Source of the DNA: a virus
DNA: 42,293 nt
Direction: 5' to 3' (one strand)
Virus record (IMG/VR): IMGVR_UViG_3300005613_000135
Coordinates: 1 to 42,293 of that record
Shown: positions 15,834 to 23,856 of the stretch, piece after piece
How the letters are laid out: every line of letters starts with the position of its first letter
Numbering within the stretch: the stretch's first letter is position 1
Notes under the pieces: generated by a model
The model's input: only the letters and a program-made list of their open reading frames with translations
What the model was told of the DNA's origin: nothing
The model's database searches: none
Position numbers and translations under genes: made by a program

Positions 15834-16340
15834 ATGCTTACTTGTGCAGAAACGTACAATAGTGTAGAGCCTTTACTTAAAAGGATTTGCTGTAACTACA
15901 TTACTAAGTACGGAGGTGATTTTGAAGAGTATTTTTCCGTAGCCAACGAAAGTTACATGAAAGCTTATGATAAGTATGTTCCTAATAAAGGAGCGTTTTC
16001 CACATTTCTATGGAGGGTAGTTTGGAATTCATTACTAGATGAATCCAGAAAGAAAACCAGATTGAAACGTACTATGATTACTTATAATAGTATTGCAGTA
16101 GAAGATTATCAGGATACTAAACAAGATACTTTTTTAGTATTAACCAAGGGATTATCCAAAGATGCTTGCAAAGTGGTCGAATTACTAATGGACAGTGGGG
16201 ACGAAATTGCTAAAGTATTAGATTTGAAGGGAAAACCTTCAGCATTTAATTACATAAGGAAATGCTGTATGGATATAGGTTGGTCTGTAAGGCAGGTCAC
16301 AGAAGCTTTTATTGAGATCCAGAAATTTGTAGGCAGATGA
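15834..16340 (+). CDS. Sigma-70-like transcription factor
   Basis: 168 residues with a strong SD (GGGAGAGGAAAG). NKGAFSTFLWRVVWNSLLDE followed by SRKKTR (about residues 52-77) matches sigma region 2 (the F-x-T-W/F-x-x-x-x-x-N-x-x-D/R-x-R pattern that binds core polymerase and the -10 element). The C-terminal third (about 115-165) is helical and could be a diverged region 4. It probably redirects host polymerase to phage promoters. A structured leader and terminator lie immediately upstream, so its own expression may be attenuated. Confidence 0.7.
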   Translation: MLTCAETYNSVEPLLKRICCNYITKYGGDFEEYFSVANESYMKAYDKYVPNKGAFSTFLWRVVWNSLLDESRKKTRLKRTMITYNSIAVEDYQDTKQDTFLVLTKGLSKDACKVVELLMDSGDEIAKVLDLKGKPSAFNYIRKCCMDIGWSVRQVTEAFIEIQKFVGR

Positions 16341-16609
16341 TTATTATGAAGTTGAAAAAAAGAGCAGATTTTTATTGTTTAATAGGATTAATAGGAATTG
16401 GAATTACATGTTGTTTCCCTTTTCTAATTTGTATTACTTTAGATAATGTAAGTTGGTTAAAAAGAACTACTAGTGGACTTGGATTTATAATAACTGGAAC
16501 TTTATTGTGTTTGTTTTCTTTTTTTATGAGTTGTTCATTTATATCTCATGCTAATAGACTATACAAATATAATTATAAACACAGTTCAGAAGATAGGCCA
16601 AAAGATTGA
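16337..16609 (+). CDS. Small two-TM membrane protein
   Basis: 90 residues. Two hydrophobic segments (about residues 14-36 and 47-70) are separated by a short polar loop with KR, and a charged C-terminal tail follows. The topology suggests both ends in the cytoplasm. Function unknown. The ATG overlaps the sigma-factor stop (ATGA), and the stop overlaps the next TTG start. Confidence 0.7.
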   Translation: MIIMKLKKRADFYCLIGLIGIGITCCFPFLICITLDNVSWLKRTTSGLGFIITGTLLCLFSFFMSCSFISHANRLYKYNYKHSSEDRPKD

Positions 16610-16800
16610 AACTAATTATAAAGAAAATAAATGGTAAGTGGTGGATACGTGGGGATGATGATGCTGGTCCTATGGGACCATACGATAGAAGAGAAGAAGC
16701 TGCAGAGGATCGTGATGGTGTTTTAGAATTCTACAGGTGCAGGTTATTGCCTGGTTATATAAGTAGTGAAAGTTACAGAAGGAAAAATGCGTCTTTATAA
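16606..16800 (+). CDS. Small conserved-looking phage protein
   Basis: 64 residues from a TTG start overlapping the upstream TGA. It begins with a beta hairpin (MKLIIKKINGKWWIRG) followed by GPMGPYDRREEAAEDRDGV, a pattern seen in small phage proteins beside helicase genes, whose function I do not know. The 3' end overlaps the helicase start by 14 nt. Confidence 0.65.
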   Translation: MKLIIKKINGKWWIRGDDDAGPMGPYDRREEAAEDRDGVLEFYRCRLLPGYISSESYRRKNASL

Positions 16801-18136
16801 TTATCAAGGGGATTGTCTTACTAAGATAGACTATTTTAATAGGAGAATAGGTCTATTTTTAGATCCAGGTTTAGGTAAAACAATCATAGTACTAGAGTGG
16901 TTACTAGAACATCCTAACGAATTACCTGCAATAATATTATGTCCTGCCAGTGTTAAGTGGCATTGGCAGTATGAAGCAAACCAGTTGTTTGGAATGTCTT
17001 TAAATATATGTAGTGGAAAGAAAAAGAAAGAAATAATAGGAGGAGATAGTACTACTTGGGTAGCTAACTATGATATTCTAAATAGTTGGGTTACTTACTT
17101 TAAAGACATTAAACCCAAAACAGTAGTAATAGATGAATGTCAATACATAGCTAATCATAAAAGTATTAGAACTAAAGCTACTAAGGAGTTATGTAAAGGT
17201 GTTCCTAATGTAATTGCTCTTAGTGGTACTCCTATATTGAACAGACCTATAGAACTTTTTAGTACATTAAATTTATTAAGACCTCGTTTGTTTCCTTCCA
17301 GATGGAATTATGCTAAAAGATATTGTAATTTAAAGAAAACTTATTGGGGTTGGGATTTTAATGGTTCTTCTAATCTAAAGGAACTACATGAAGTATTAGT
17401 AAATAGTTGTGTAGTAAGAAAGAAGAAATCTGTAGTACTGCCTGATTTGCCTCCTAAAACAATTTCAGTAATTCCTTTACCTATTAAAAATCCAGCAGAG
17501 TATGCCAAAGCAAACCATAACTTTCTTAAATGGTTAGAAGGAAAAGACAAAGACAAAGCCAAAAGAGCTAGAAGGGCAGAGAGTTTCGTAAAAGTAGAAT
17601 ATCTAAAACAGCTTGCAGCTAAGCTTAAACTATACTACGTAATCAAATGGATAAACGAACTTCTAGAAAAAACAGATGAGAAACTTATAATATTTGCTTC
17701 TCATAGGAAAATGATTGAAGCTTTAGAACGCAGATGTAAAGCTAAATCAGTTGTACTTTATGGAAAAACTAAGGGCAGTGATCGACAAGCTATTATAAAT
17801 CAGTTTCAGAACGATTCAGAAACTAGGTCATTTATAGCAAATACTAAGTCTGCTGGAGTAGGCACTAAACTTACTGCTGCTAATATTGTAGCTTTTACCG
17901 AGTTGGAATGGCAATCAGCTATCCATAATCAAGCTGCTGATAGACCACACAGAATAGGACAGACTAAGCCTGTTTTTGTGTATTATTTAATAGCTCATGG
18001 AACAATCGAAGAACATTTGTGTAGAATAATTCAGAGGAAACAACGAATTATTAGTACCGTTTTAGATGGAGAGTCTAATGAAGATGATCTATCTATTTTT
18101 GATGAACTTATGAAAAGTTTGAAATCAGGAGATTAG
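16787..18136 (+). CDS. SNF2-family DEAD/DEAH-like helicase
   Basis: 449 residues from the ATG at 16787, with AGAAGGA just upstream; an in-frame GTG at 16766 is less likely. Motif I is DPGLGKT (residues 26-32), motif II VIDECQ (about 113-118), motif III ALSGTP, and motif VI ADRPHRIGQ (about 383-391). The compact size and DRPHRIGQ motif place it with phage SNF2/SMARCAL1-like annealing or replication-fork-remodelling helicases. It likely helps replication start or fork restart. Confidence 0.9.
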   Translation: MRLYNYQGDCLTKIDYFNRRIGLFLDPGLGKTIIVLEWLLEHPNELPAIILCPASVKWHWQYEANQLFGMSLNICSGKKKKEIIGGDSTTWVANYDILNSWVTYFKDIKPKTVVIDECQYIANHKSIRTKATKELCKGVPNVIALSGTPILNRPIELFSTLNLLRPRLFPSRWNYAKRYCNLKKTYWGWDFNGSSNLKELHEVLVNSCVVRKKKSVVLPDLPPKTISVIPLPIKNPAEYAKANHNFLKWLEGKDKDKAKRARRAESFVKVEYLKQLAAKLKLYYVIKWINELLEKTDEKLIIFASHRKMIEALERRCKAKSVVLYGKTKGSDRQAIINQFQNDSETRSFIANTKSAGVGTKLTAANIVAFTELEWQSAIHNQAADRPHRIGQTKPVFVYYLIAHGTIEEHLCRIIQRKQRIISTVLDGESNEDDLSIFDELMKSLKSGD

Positions 18137-18138
18137 AA

Positions 18139-18546
18139 ATGGCAAAAAGAGCTAAACAAGAAAATCTGTTTGAGGCTGCTATTACTAAGTTAGTTGAAAG
18201 TATGATAAAAGATCAATTTGAAGATGCTTTTATTAATGTAACAGATGATCCTGAAAAGAAAGTAGAGGAAATCCTTTCTGAATTACTAGGAAGAAAAGTA
18301 AATTATAATGGTCGTGTAGATAGTTATGAGAAAAACAATGAACAATCTTATTTAATGTACTTAGCTAGACCTATACTGGAAAGACTCATAAAGGAAGAAC
18401 TATTTAAATACATAGAAGAATATAACGAAAAGTTTAGACAAATGATAAAGGATCAATTAGAAAGTGTATTGGAATCTTTTGTAGGAATAGTAAATAAAGA
18501 AGTACAAAAGGTGCTTGAAAGAAACTTTAAATTTATGAGTTATTAA
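18139..18546 (+). CDS. Hypothetical helical protein
   Basis: 135 residues, highly charged and predicted largely alpha-helical, with heptad-like Ile/Leu/Phe spacing in the C-terminal half. No enzymatic motif. It starts 2 nt after the helicase stop, with AGGAG in the helicase's last codons, so it is in the same operon. Confidence 0.65.
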   Translation: MAKRAKQENLFEAAITKLVESMIKDQFEDAFINVTDDPEKKVEEILSELLGRKVNYNGRVDSYEKNNEQSYLMYLARPILERLIKEELFKYIEEYNEKFRQMIKDQLESVLESFVGIVNKEVQKVLERNFKFMSY

Positions 18547-18560
18547 ATAGGGAGCTAAAA

Positions 18561-18791
18561 ATGACATACGAGTTTGAATGGATAGATATAAAATCTGCAT
18601 TACCTGAGATTATTGCTGGAACATTCAGATCGGAACGTGTTCTTATAGTCCATTCTGATGGATTTATAAAAATAGGACGATTATGGATACAACACAAAGA
18701 TAAACCAAATACCGTATGGGTAGACGATTCTGGTTTTGTTTCTCCACATATTACTCATTGGGCTAAATTACCTGCAATAGAAAGCAATTAA
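18561..18791 (+). CDS. DUF551-like small protein
   Basis: 76 residues. FEWIDIKSALPE at the start, RVLIVHSDG in the middle and ITHWAKLPAIES at the end follow the DUF551 pattern (W-I-x-V-x-x-x-L-P ... V-L-V ... V-T-H-W-x-x-L-P). The family is common in phages; function unknown. The SD is AGGGAG at 18549-18554. Confidence 0.65.
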   Translation: MTYEFEWIDIKSALPEIIAGTFRSERVLIVHSDGFIKIGRLWIQHKDKPNTVWVDDSGFVSPHITHWAKLPAIESN

Positions 18792-18995
18792 ATGGCTAGG
18801 TCTTGGATAGGTTTAATTCCTTGGAGATGTGATTACAAGGTTTTAGTACATGCTAAGAATAGACAGGAGGCTATTAAGATTTTAAGAGAAGATCCAGAAA
18901 GTGATAAAGTAGAATACGTAGAAGAAATGTGGGAACAAATAGGTTGGGGTAGAGTAATTAGAGAGAATAAAAAGGAGCCTCCATTTTACGTATGA
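18792..18995 (+). CDS. Small hypothetical protein
   Basis: 67 residues, directly abutting the previous gene. A strand-helix unit (YKVLVHAKNRQEAIKILRED) resembles the small alpha/beta domain in which a helix follows an A/S-x-x-x-EA pattern. An acidic EEMWEQ and a Trp-rich region follow. No function assigned. The ATGA overlap joins it to the primase gene. Confidence 0.6.
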   Translation: MARSWIGLIPWRCDYKVLVHAKNRQEAIKILREDPESDKVEYVEEMWEQIGWGRVIRENKKEPPFYV

Positions 18996-19912
18996 ACGTA
19001 CGAGAAATACTAGACACTTATAAAATACCTTACAGAGAAACAGGTCAGCACAAAAATATTAGATCAGGCTGGCTTGCAATGGATTGTATTTGGTGTGGAG
19101 TAGACACAAATAAATTCCATTTAGGAATCGAAGAACGTACAGGAAGGTGTAATTGTTGGAACTGTGGACCACATAATCTTTTTGAATTATTAAGGATTCT
19201 GACTCGTGAATCTCCCAAGAGACTCATGGTCCTGCTGGAGGACGTTCATAGAGCTTCTAAAACAGCTCCTAAGAGCCTCAAGCGGACTGGGAGGCTACAG
19301 ATACCCTCTGGGATCGAGGAGCTTACAGACAGCCATAGAACCTATTTATTTGGACGTGGATTAGATCCAGAAAATATGGTAAAATTATGGGGATTAAAGG
19401 GTACTAGGATAAACAGTAGAATCCCTTGGAGAATTTGGATACCAGTACATTACAAAGGGAAGACGGTTTCTTGGACTAGCAGAACAATTGGAGAAAAAGG
19501 TAATAAATATATCTCTGCAAAACCCGAAGAGAGTGATATACCAATTAAGGAATTGTTGTTTGGTGAGGACTACTGTAGACATGCTGTGATTGTAACTGAG
19601 GGACCATTTGATGTATTTAGGATAGGACCAGGAGCAGTAGCTACATTTGGTTTAACTTATACAGATGCTCAAGTTAATAGAATTGCCAAGTATCCTATTA
19701 GAGTGCTTTGTTTTGATAGTGAAAAAATAGCTCAAAGAAAAGCCAGAGGATATTCTCATGCATATAATACTGGGTGTGATTTTAGAGGGCTAACTGAATA
19801 TTTAAGTGCTTTACCAGGAGAAACACACGTAGTTGAATTAGAAACTGGTAATGATCCTGGGGAAGCCAGTAAAGAAGAAATAGAAGAACTTAGAAAGGAA
19901 TTTTTAGAATGA
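18992..19912 (+). CDS. DNA primase with zinc finger and TOPRIM domain
   Basis: 306 residues. An N-terminal zinc-finger-like Cys set (C32, C35, C55, C58) matches the CHC2-type template-binding element. The TOPRIM core shows VIVTEGPFDV (Glu near residue 203) and RVLCFDSE (second acidic motif). The length is short for bacterial DnaG and typical of phage primases without a helicase-binding domain. It makes RNA primers for the DnaB-like helicase/polymerase encoded downstream. Bases about 19210-19330 are clearly richer in GC than the rest. Confidence 0.85.
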   Translation: MNVREILDTYKIPYRETGQHKNIRSGWLAMDCIWCGVDTNKFHLGIEERTGRCNCWNCGPHNLFELLRILTRESPKRLMVLLEDVHRASKTAPKSLKRTGRLQIPSGIEELTDSHRTYLFGRGLDPENMVKLWGLKGTRINSRIPWRIWIPVHYKGKTVSWTSRTIGEKGNKYISAKPEESDIPIKELLFGEDYCRHAVIVTEGPFDVFRIGPGAVATFGLTYTDAQVNRIAKYPIRVLCFDSEKIAQRKARGYSHAYNTGCDFRGLTEYLSALPGETHVVELETGNDPGEASKEEIEELRKEFLE

Positions 19913-20097
19913 GAGTAATTTGGTTTATAGCTGGTTGTTTTTCATTACTTGCCGTTTTTACAGTATTAGTAGGTTTTTCCTGTGCTGAAAGTGCAATACA
20001 AGAATGTAGTGTGACATCTACTGCTTTATGCTTTACTATTATTCCTTATTGCTTTGCTAGATCTGTAGAAAAGTTAGCAAGAAAGGGCAATAAGTGA
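19909..20097 (+). CDS. Small membrane protein, copy 1
   Basis: 62 residues with two hydrophobic stretches (about 3-24 and 34-52). IIPYCFARSVEKL at the C-terminus recurs in the gene at 20255 as VIPYCIARSLERL, showing a duplication. The ATGA overlap follows the primase. Function unknown. Confidence 0.65.
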   Translation: MRVIWFIAGCFSLLAVFTVLVGFSCAESAIQECSVTSTALCFTIIPYCFARSVEKLARKGNK

Positions 20098-20258
20098 TTA
20101 AATATTTAGAAGATATAATTAGTGGATTAAACTATTTTATATGTATAATCATTATGGTTTTAAATTACGATAAATTTACTATAACTCAAGCCTTACTTAT
20201 GCTTATTTTAATAACAGTAAGTGTAGGTTTAATGAGAATTAAGAAAGAAATAGTATGA
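20094..20258 (+). CDS. Small membrane protein
   Basis: 54 residues from a GTG that overlaps the previous stop (GTGA); its own TGA overlaps the next ATG. Two hydrophobic segments (about residues 13-25 and 34-48) and a basic C-terminus (MRIKKEIV). It lies exactly between the two copies of the duplicated membrane gene. Confidence 0.55.
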   Translation: MIKYLEDIISGLNYFICIIIMVLNYDKFTITQALLMLILITVSVGLMRIKKEIV

Positions 20259-20452
20259 GATACATTTGGTCAGCGGTAATAATATTTTCCATTTATGGGT
20301 ACTTAGAACTCTGGTTTGGTATACAATCAGCACATAATGTTACTGAACAGTGTTATTTAACTGGTTACGCTTTATGTTGTGCTGTAATACCATACTGTAT
20401 TGCTAGGTCTTTAGAAAGATTATTGTTTCCTTTGGAAAGTAAAGGTACATAA
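20255..20452 (+). CDS. Small membrane protein, copy 2
   Basis: 65 residues, paralogue of the 19909 gene. MR-x-IW at the start, E-x-C in the middle, ALC followed by IPYC-x-ARS at the end are shared, although overall identity is low. Two hydrophobic segments. Unknown function; it could act at the host membrane. Confidence 0.65.
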   Translation: MRYIWSAVIIFSIYGYLELWFGIQSAHNVTEQCYLTGYALCCAVIPYCIARSLERLLFPLESKGT

Positions 20453-20453
20453 A

Positions 20454-20615
20454 ATGGAAGATATCATTACAGATGTAGAACAAAGAGATGATGGAAGTCT
20501 TTATTTCGTATGTGACGTTGCTGATGGTAGATATATGGAATGTGTTATTGAATATGATAATAGAATAAACAAACTTATTCTACGTGTAAATGATTACATA
20601 GAAGCAAAATTTTAA
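20454..20615 (+). CDS. Small hypothetical protein
   Basis: 53 residues (MEDIITDVEQRDDGSLYF...). An acidic N-terminus is followed by alternating strands ending in NDYIEAKF. No motif recognised. It begins 2 nt after the previous TAA, and the next SD (AGGAA) follows its stop. Confidence 0.5.
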   Translation: MEDIITDVEQRDDGSLYFVCDVADGRYMECVIEYDNRINKLILRVNDYIEAKF

Positions 20616-20628
20616 AAAGGAACTCAAG

Positions 20629-20724
20629 ATGAAAAGGTATTTAACGAAGTACTTACTAGACATTGTTATACTTTTGTGTGCTTTTGGGATAGTAGTCCAC
20701 GTAATTCTAAACAGTATGAAGTAA
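20629..20724 (+). CDS. Single-TM mini-protein (31 aa)
   Basis: An ATG with SD AAGGAACT 6 nt upstream opens a 31-residue product. A basic N-terminus (MKRYLTKY) and one hydrophobic helix (about residues 9-27) suggest a single-pass membrane peptide. Its stop is followed directly by the next ATG. Function unknown. Confidence 0.45.
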   Translation: MKRYLTKYLLDIVILLCAFGIVVHVILNSMK

Positions 20725-20826
20725 ATGAAAAATAATATAGTAAATGATATTTTCGTAGCTATAGCTACAGTACTAGATTTACTTCTACTTATTTTGCTAG
20801 CTGCAATAGCTTGGAGGATAACTTAA
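20725..20826 (+). CDS. Single-TM mini-protein (33 aa)
   Basis: 33 residues abutting the previous ORF with no gap. One long hydrophobic helix (about residues 9-30, with a run of Leu) ends in WRIT. Its TAA abuts the next ATG. It is part of a run of five small membrane ORFs between 19.9 and 20.8 kb. Confidence 0.45.
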   Translation: MKNNIVNDIFVAIATVLDLLLLILLAAIAWRIT

Positions 20827-21024
20827 ATGAACAAGAAAGAAATTAAAAGAAGAATAAGGGAAATAAAGTATTTTCAGTCCGATGATGAAAAGGCTCATAA
20901 CTGTGAAGGCGAACTGTATTCTGATTTCATTTTATATGTAGCCAATACTGAAGGGGAATTAGCAGAGATGGCCAAAATGGTGTTAAAAACAAAAGACATA
21001 GACTTTAATAGGTGGTGTGGGTAA
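20827..21024 (+). CDS. Small hypothetical protein, tandem copy 1
   Basis: 65 residues. The N-terminus is basic (MNKKEIKRRIREIKY), followed by ANTEGELAEMAKMV and KDIDFNRW. The next gene has the same length and the same order of motifs (ANTKGSLGDRAKLV, KDIEFERW), so the pair is a tandem duplication. Function unknown. Confidence 0.65.
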   Translation: MNKKEIKRRIREIKYFQSDDEKAHNCEGELYSDFILYVANTEGELAEMAKMVLKTKDIDFNRWCG

Positions 21025-21221
21025 TGGATACCAAAAAAATACTAAGAAGGATTGACTTTATAGAAAAATGTAAAGACAATCCGAAAATGGCTCATGCACT
21101 ACAAGATATGTTGTATGAGGAGTTTATTAGTGGTATAGCTAATACCAAAGGATCTTTAGGAGACAGAGCCAAACTAGTCATGTCTGTTAAAGATATTGAA
21201 TTTGAGAGATGGTATAGTTAA
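21024..21221 (+). CDS. Small hypothetical protein, tandem copy 2
   Basis: 65 residues from the ATG at 21024, which overlaps the upstream TAA. An in-frame GTG at 21012 would add four residues, but the ATG makes the length equal to its paralogue. It is the last gene before the 253-nt structured intergenic region. Confidence 0.65.
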   Translation: MDTKKILRRIDFIEKCKDNPKMAHALQDMLYEEFISGIANTKGSLGDRAKLVMSVKDIEFERWYS

Positions 21222-21233
21222 ATAGATTTCTCA

Positions 21234-21262
21234 TTGACTGAGAACAGAATATGTAGTACAAA
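21234..21262 (+). promoter_or_regulatory. Possible sigma-70-type promoter of the intergenic RNA
   Basis: TTGACT (21234-21239), a 17-nt spacer and TACAAA (21257-21262) give a moderate match to sigma-70 boxes. The -35 box sits in a small hairpin (TTCTCA 21228-21233 with TGAGAA 21239-21244). Transcription would start near 21269, giving about 175 nt to the terminator at 21444. The -10 match is imperfect. Confidence 0.4.
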
Positions 21263-21274
21263 CAGGGGAATCGT

Positions 21275-21403
21275 AGCACTGATGGTGACCAGTGCTTTAA
21301 CAAAAAATTAGGGTAACACTAACATGAAACACCTTGCAAATGAGATATAGCAACGTACAATTAGATACTAGATCACCGCAAGTGTTTCATAGCGGTGTTA
21401 CCC
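21275..21403 (+). ncRNA. Candidate structured noncoding RNA upstream of the replication initiator
   Basis: This stretch has no plausible ORF but dense pairing. Helix A is AGCACTG (21275-21281) with CAGTGCT (21290-21296). Helix B is GGGTAACAC (21311-21319) with GTGTTACCC (21395-21403). Nested inside B, helix C is ATGAAACACCTTGC (21324-21337) with GCAAGTGTTTCAT (21378-21390), with a one-base bulge. A 40-nt loop remains inside C. A strong terminator follows 1 nt later. No tRNA or known riboswitch consensus is recognised. It may be a small trans-acting RNA or a cis leader. Confidence 0.65.
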
Positions 21404-21404
21404 C

Positions 21405-21444
21405 AAGCCCAGCCAAGTCACCAACCTGGCTGGGCTTTCTTTTT
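21405..21444 (+). terminator. Strong Rho-independent terminator
   Basis: A perfect 11-bp stem, AAGCCCAGCCA (21405-21415) with TGGCTGGGCTT (21427-21437), is followed by TTCTTTTT. It closes the intergenic structured RNA and separates the early block from the replication-initiator operon. Confidence 0.9.
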
Positions 21445-21474
21445 GCCTAGTGATCATTAGGTATTAGGGAGGTA

Positions 21475-22482
21475 ATGATGTCATTCCAAGGGTTTAGACA
21501 ACCAAAACAGAATTGGTTTAAATTACCTAATGAATGGATAAATGTAATGTCGGAAATTAAAAGCATTTCCGAATTAAAAGTGATAATGTATGTACTTAGA
21601 CATACATGGGGTTATGGTGAATACGATACTCCAAAATGTATTTCTGTAGAAGAATTTACAAATGGAAGAAAGAAAAAAGATGGAACCAGAACAGATAAAG
21701 GAACTGGTTTAAGTGATAGATCGGTTCAAAGAGGTTTACAGGAAGCATTAGATCATGGTTACTTACAAGTAGAAATTGATGATAAAGATAAGGGTAGAAT
21801 TAAGAAATATTATAACTTAAGAATGAAGGACGATGAACCAAGATTGTCCGCCAAGGATGACAAAGTTTCACCCGGTGGGGAAAATGTTTCACCCCGATCT
21901 AAGAAAGACACTTATAGAAAGACACCCTCTACTCGTTACACTCGTAGAGAGGTACGCCCAAGTTTTCTTAATAATAAACAGGAAAAAAAATCTGGTTTAG
22001 ATAAGTTTATAAGTAATTGTGCTAAGAAATTAAGAACAAAGATTCTGGAACAAAATCCGAATATACTCAAAGCTATTAATAATAAAAAGATACGAAGTAA
22101 ACTACTTGTGGATGAAAGTAGGATCAGGAAAGAAATAGTAAAGTTATTTGAAGTAGTTACATATCCTTCTGATGAGGTAAAAAAACTTTTGTACTGGTAT
22201 GTAAACTATTACGAAATGAAGTATGTTCCAAAGATATATAAAGGAGATGATTTAATAAAGTACATAGATAAAATAAAGGAGATAAAAGCAATATATGATG
22301 AAAAAGGTGATTATGAAATAGATTTAAGAGAATTAAATAGAGACTTAATCAATAAATGTTGGGAGGTACTAGTACAACAAGGATGGAGGAGACATGGGGA
22401 ACCACCTAATCAAGAAACATTAGATGAGGTACTAGTAGAGTTAGGTTACAATTCTGGTGAATTAGATGTGAACTTGCTATGA
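21475..22482 (+). CDS. Replication initiator / helicase-loader-like winged-helix protein
   Basis: 335 residues with SD GGGAGG just before two adjacent ATGs (21475 and 21478). The N-terminal ~110 residues read like a phage replication protein O/DnaD-type winged helix: WFKLPNEWIN, ELKVIMYVLRHTWGYGE, GLSDRSVQRGLQEALDHGYL. The middle is basic and disordered. The C-terminal ~150 residues are helical and may contact the helicase, whose gene overlaps by 4 nt. It probably binds the origin and loads the DnaB-like helicase. Confidence 0.7.
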   Translation: MMSFQGFRQPKQNWFKLPNEWINVMSEIKSISELKVIMYVLRHTWGYGEYDTPKCISVEEFTNGRKKKDGTRTDKGTGLSDRSVQRGLQEALDHGYLQVEIDDKDKGRIKKYYNLRMKDDEPRLSAKDDKVSPGGENVSPRSKKDTYRKTPSTRYTRREVRPSFLNNKQEKKSGLDKFISNCAKKLRTKILEQNPNILKAINNKKIRSKLLVDESRIRKEIVKLFEVVTYPSDEVKKLLYWYVNYYEMKYVPKIYKGDDLIKYIDKIKEIKAIYDEKGDYEIDLRELNRDLINKCWEVLVQQGWRRHGEPPNQETLDEVLVELGYNSGELDVNLL

Positions 22483-23849
22483 AATCTATATCAGTACAAA
22501 ACAGACCTATTAAAATCTTGGCAGGAATGATAGTAGATGCTGTGGTTTGTAATAAAATAGCTTCTAAATGGGAAAAGCCTGGATTGTTTGGTACTAATAT
22601 AAATAATCAAATAGGTAACTGGTGTGTAGATCATTTTCGTAAATATGGTACTTGTCCTAGAGAAACAATAGATTCTTATTTTGAGGACTGGTCTAGTAAT
22701 AAGAATTTAGATTACGATAGAATAAGAAAGTTAGAGGCCACTTTTTTGCAAGTGCAGAAACTTTACAAAGACTTTCCATTTGCTACCGAATACATCTTAG
22801 ACCTTGCCGATAAATACTTCAATGAATATAGATTAAGACAAGTAATAGAAAATACAGTAGATTACTTAGATAATAGGGAAATAGAAGAGGCTCATAAACT
22901 ATTAGAAAGAAATCATAAGATAAATTTTAATCAAGCTTCTAATGTTATTAACTTGGTTGAGGATGAGGAAGCTTGGAAGAATGCTTTTGATTTAGAAAAT
23001 GATGTATCTATGATTACTTATCCAGGTGTGTTAGATGAATTTCTTGGTAGAGCTATGGTAAAGGATTCCCTTATTTCTTTTATGGCTCCAGATAAATCTG
23101 GAAAGACCACTTGGTTAGTGGATTCAGCAGTAAGGGCTTTAAGAAATAAAAGGAAAGTAGCTTACTTTGAAGTAGGAGATATGGGAGAAAGAGGAGTAAT
23201 TCGTAGATTTGGTCAGCGTATTACTGGTCTTCCTATGAGGAAAGGCAGATACAAGTATCCACTTTTTTTGTCGAAAGAGGGAATTCCTAGACAAGAAATT
23301 AGGGACTTCAACGAAGTACTTACATACTCAAGAGCACTGGAAAGATTAAGGAAGCTTACTAATGAAAAGAATTTGCTTAAACTTTCTTGTCATCCTAACA
23401 GTTCTATTAACGTAGCTCAGATTGATTCCATTATTAGAGATTGGGACGATTGGATACCTGACGTAGTAGTGATTGATTACGCTGACATTTTAGCTCCACC
23501 TACAGGGTACAGAGAAAGTTTAGACCAAATAGATGAGACTTGGAAACAATTACGTAGGCTATCACAAGAGCTACATTGTTTGGTAGTAACTGCAACTCAG
23601 GCTAGTGCTGCGGCGTATAATGATAGTAAGGGAACACTAAAGAAAAGGCATTTCTCTGGACGAAAGACAAAGTTAGCTCATGTGAATGGTATGATTGGTT
23701 TGAATGCTACGTCAGAGGAAAGGAAGAATGGGATAACCAGAGTTAATTGGATTGTAAGACGTGATGATTTTCATGACGAAATTTTTTACGAATATGCTGC
23801 TGGGTGTTTAGCTATAGCTAGACCAGTAATTAAAGCCGTGGAAGCTTAA
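22479..23849 (+). CDS. DnaB-type replicative DNA helicase
   Basis: 456 residues. The N-terminal ~170 residues are helical, like the DnaB N-domain. Walker A is APDKSGKTTW (about residues 203-212), an unusual form of GxxxxGKT. A DnaB-specific YFEVGDMG follows, and Walker B is VVVIDYADIL. ATQASAA fits the sensor/H4 region. It unwinds DNA 5'-3' at the fork with the primase at 18992. The stop is followed by two small paralogous genes. Confidence 0.85.
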   Translation: MKSISVQNRPIKILAGMIVDAVVCNKIASKWEKPGLFGTNINNQIGNWCVDHFRKYGTCPRETIDSYFEDWSSNKNLDYDRIRKLEATFLQVQKLYKDFPFATEYILDLADKYFNEYRLRQVIENTVDYLDNREIEEAHKLLERNHKINFNQASNVINLVEDEEAWKNAFDLENDVSMITYPGVLDEFLGRAMVKDSLISFMAPDKSGKTTWLVDSAVRALRNKRKVAYFEVGDMGERGVIRRFGQRITGLPMRKGRYKYPLFLSKEGIPRQEIRDFNEVLTYSRALERLRKLTNEKNLLKLSCHPNSSINVAQIDSIIRDWDDWIPDVVVIDYADILAPPTGYRESLDQIDETWKQLRRLSQELHCLVVTATQASAAAYNDSKGTLKKRHFSGRKTKLAHVNGMIGLNATSEERKNGITRVNWIVRRDDFHDEIFYEYAAGCLAIARPVIKAVEA

Positions 23850-23856
23850 AAGGAAA

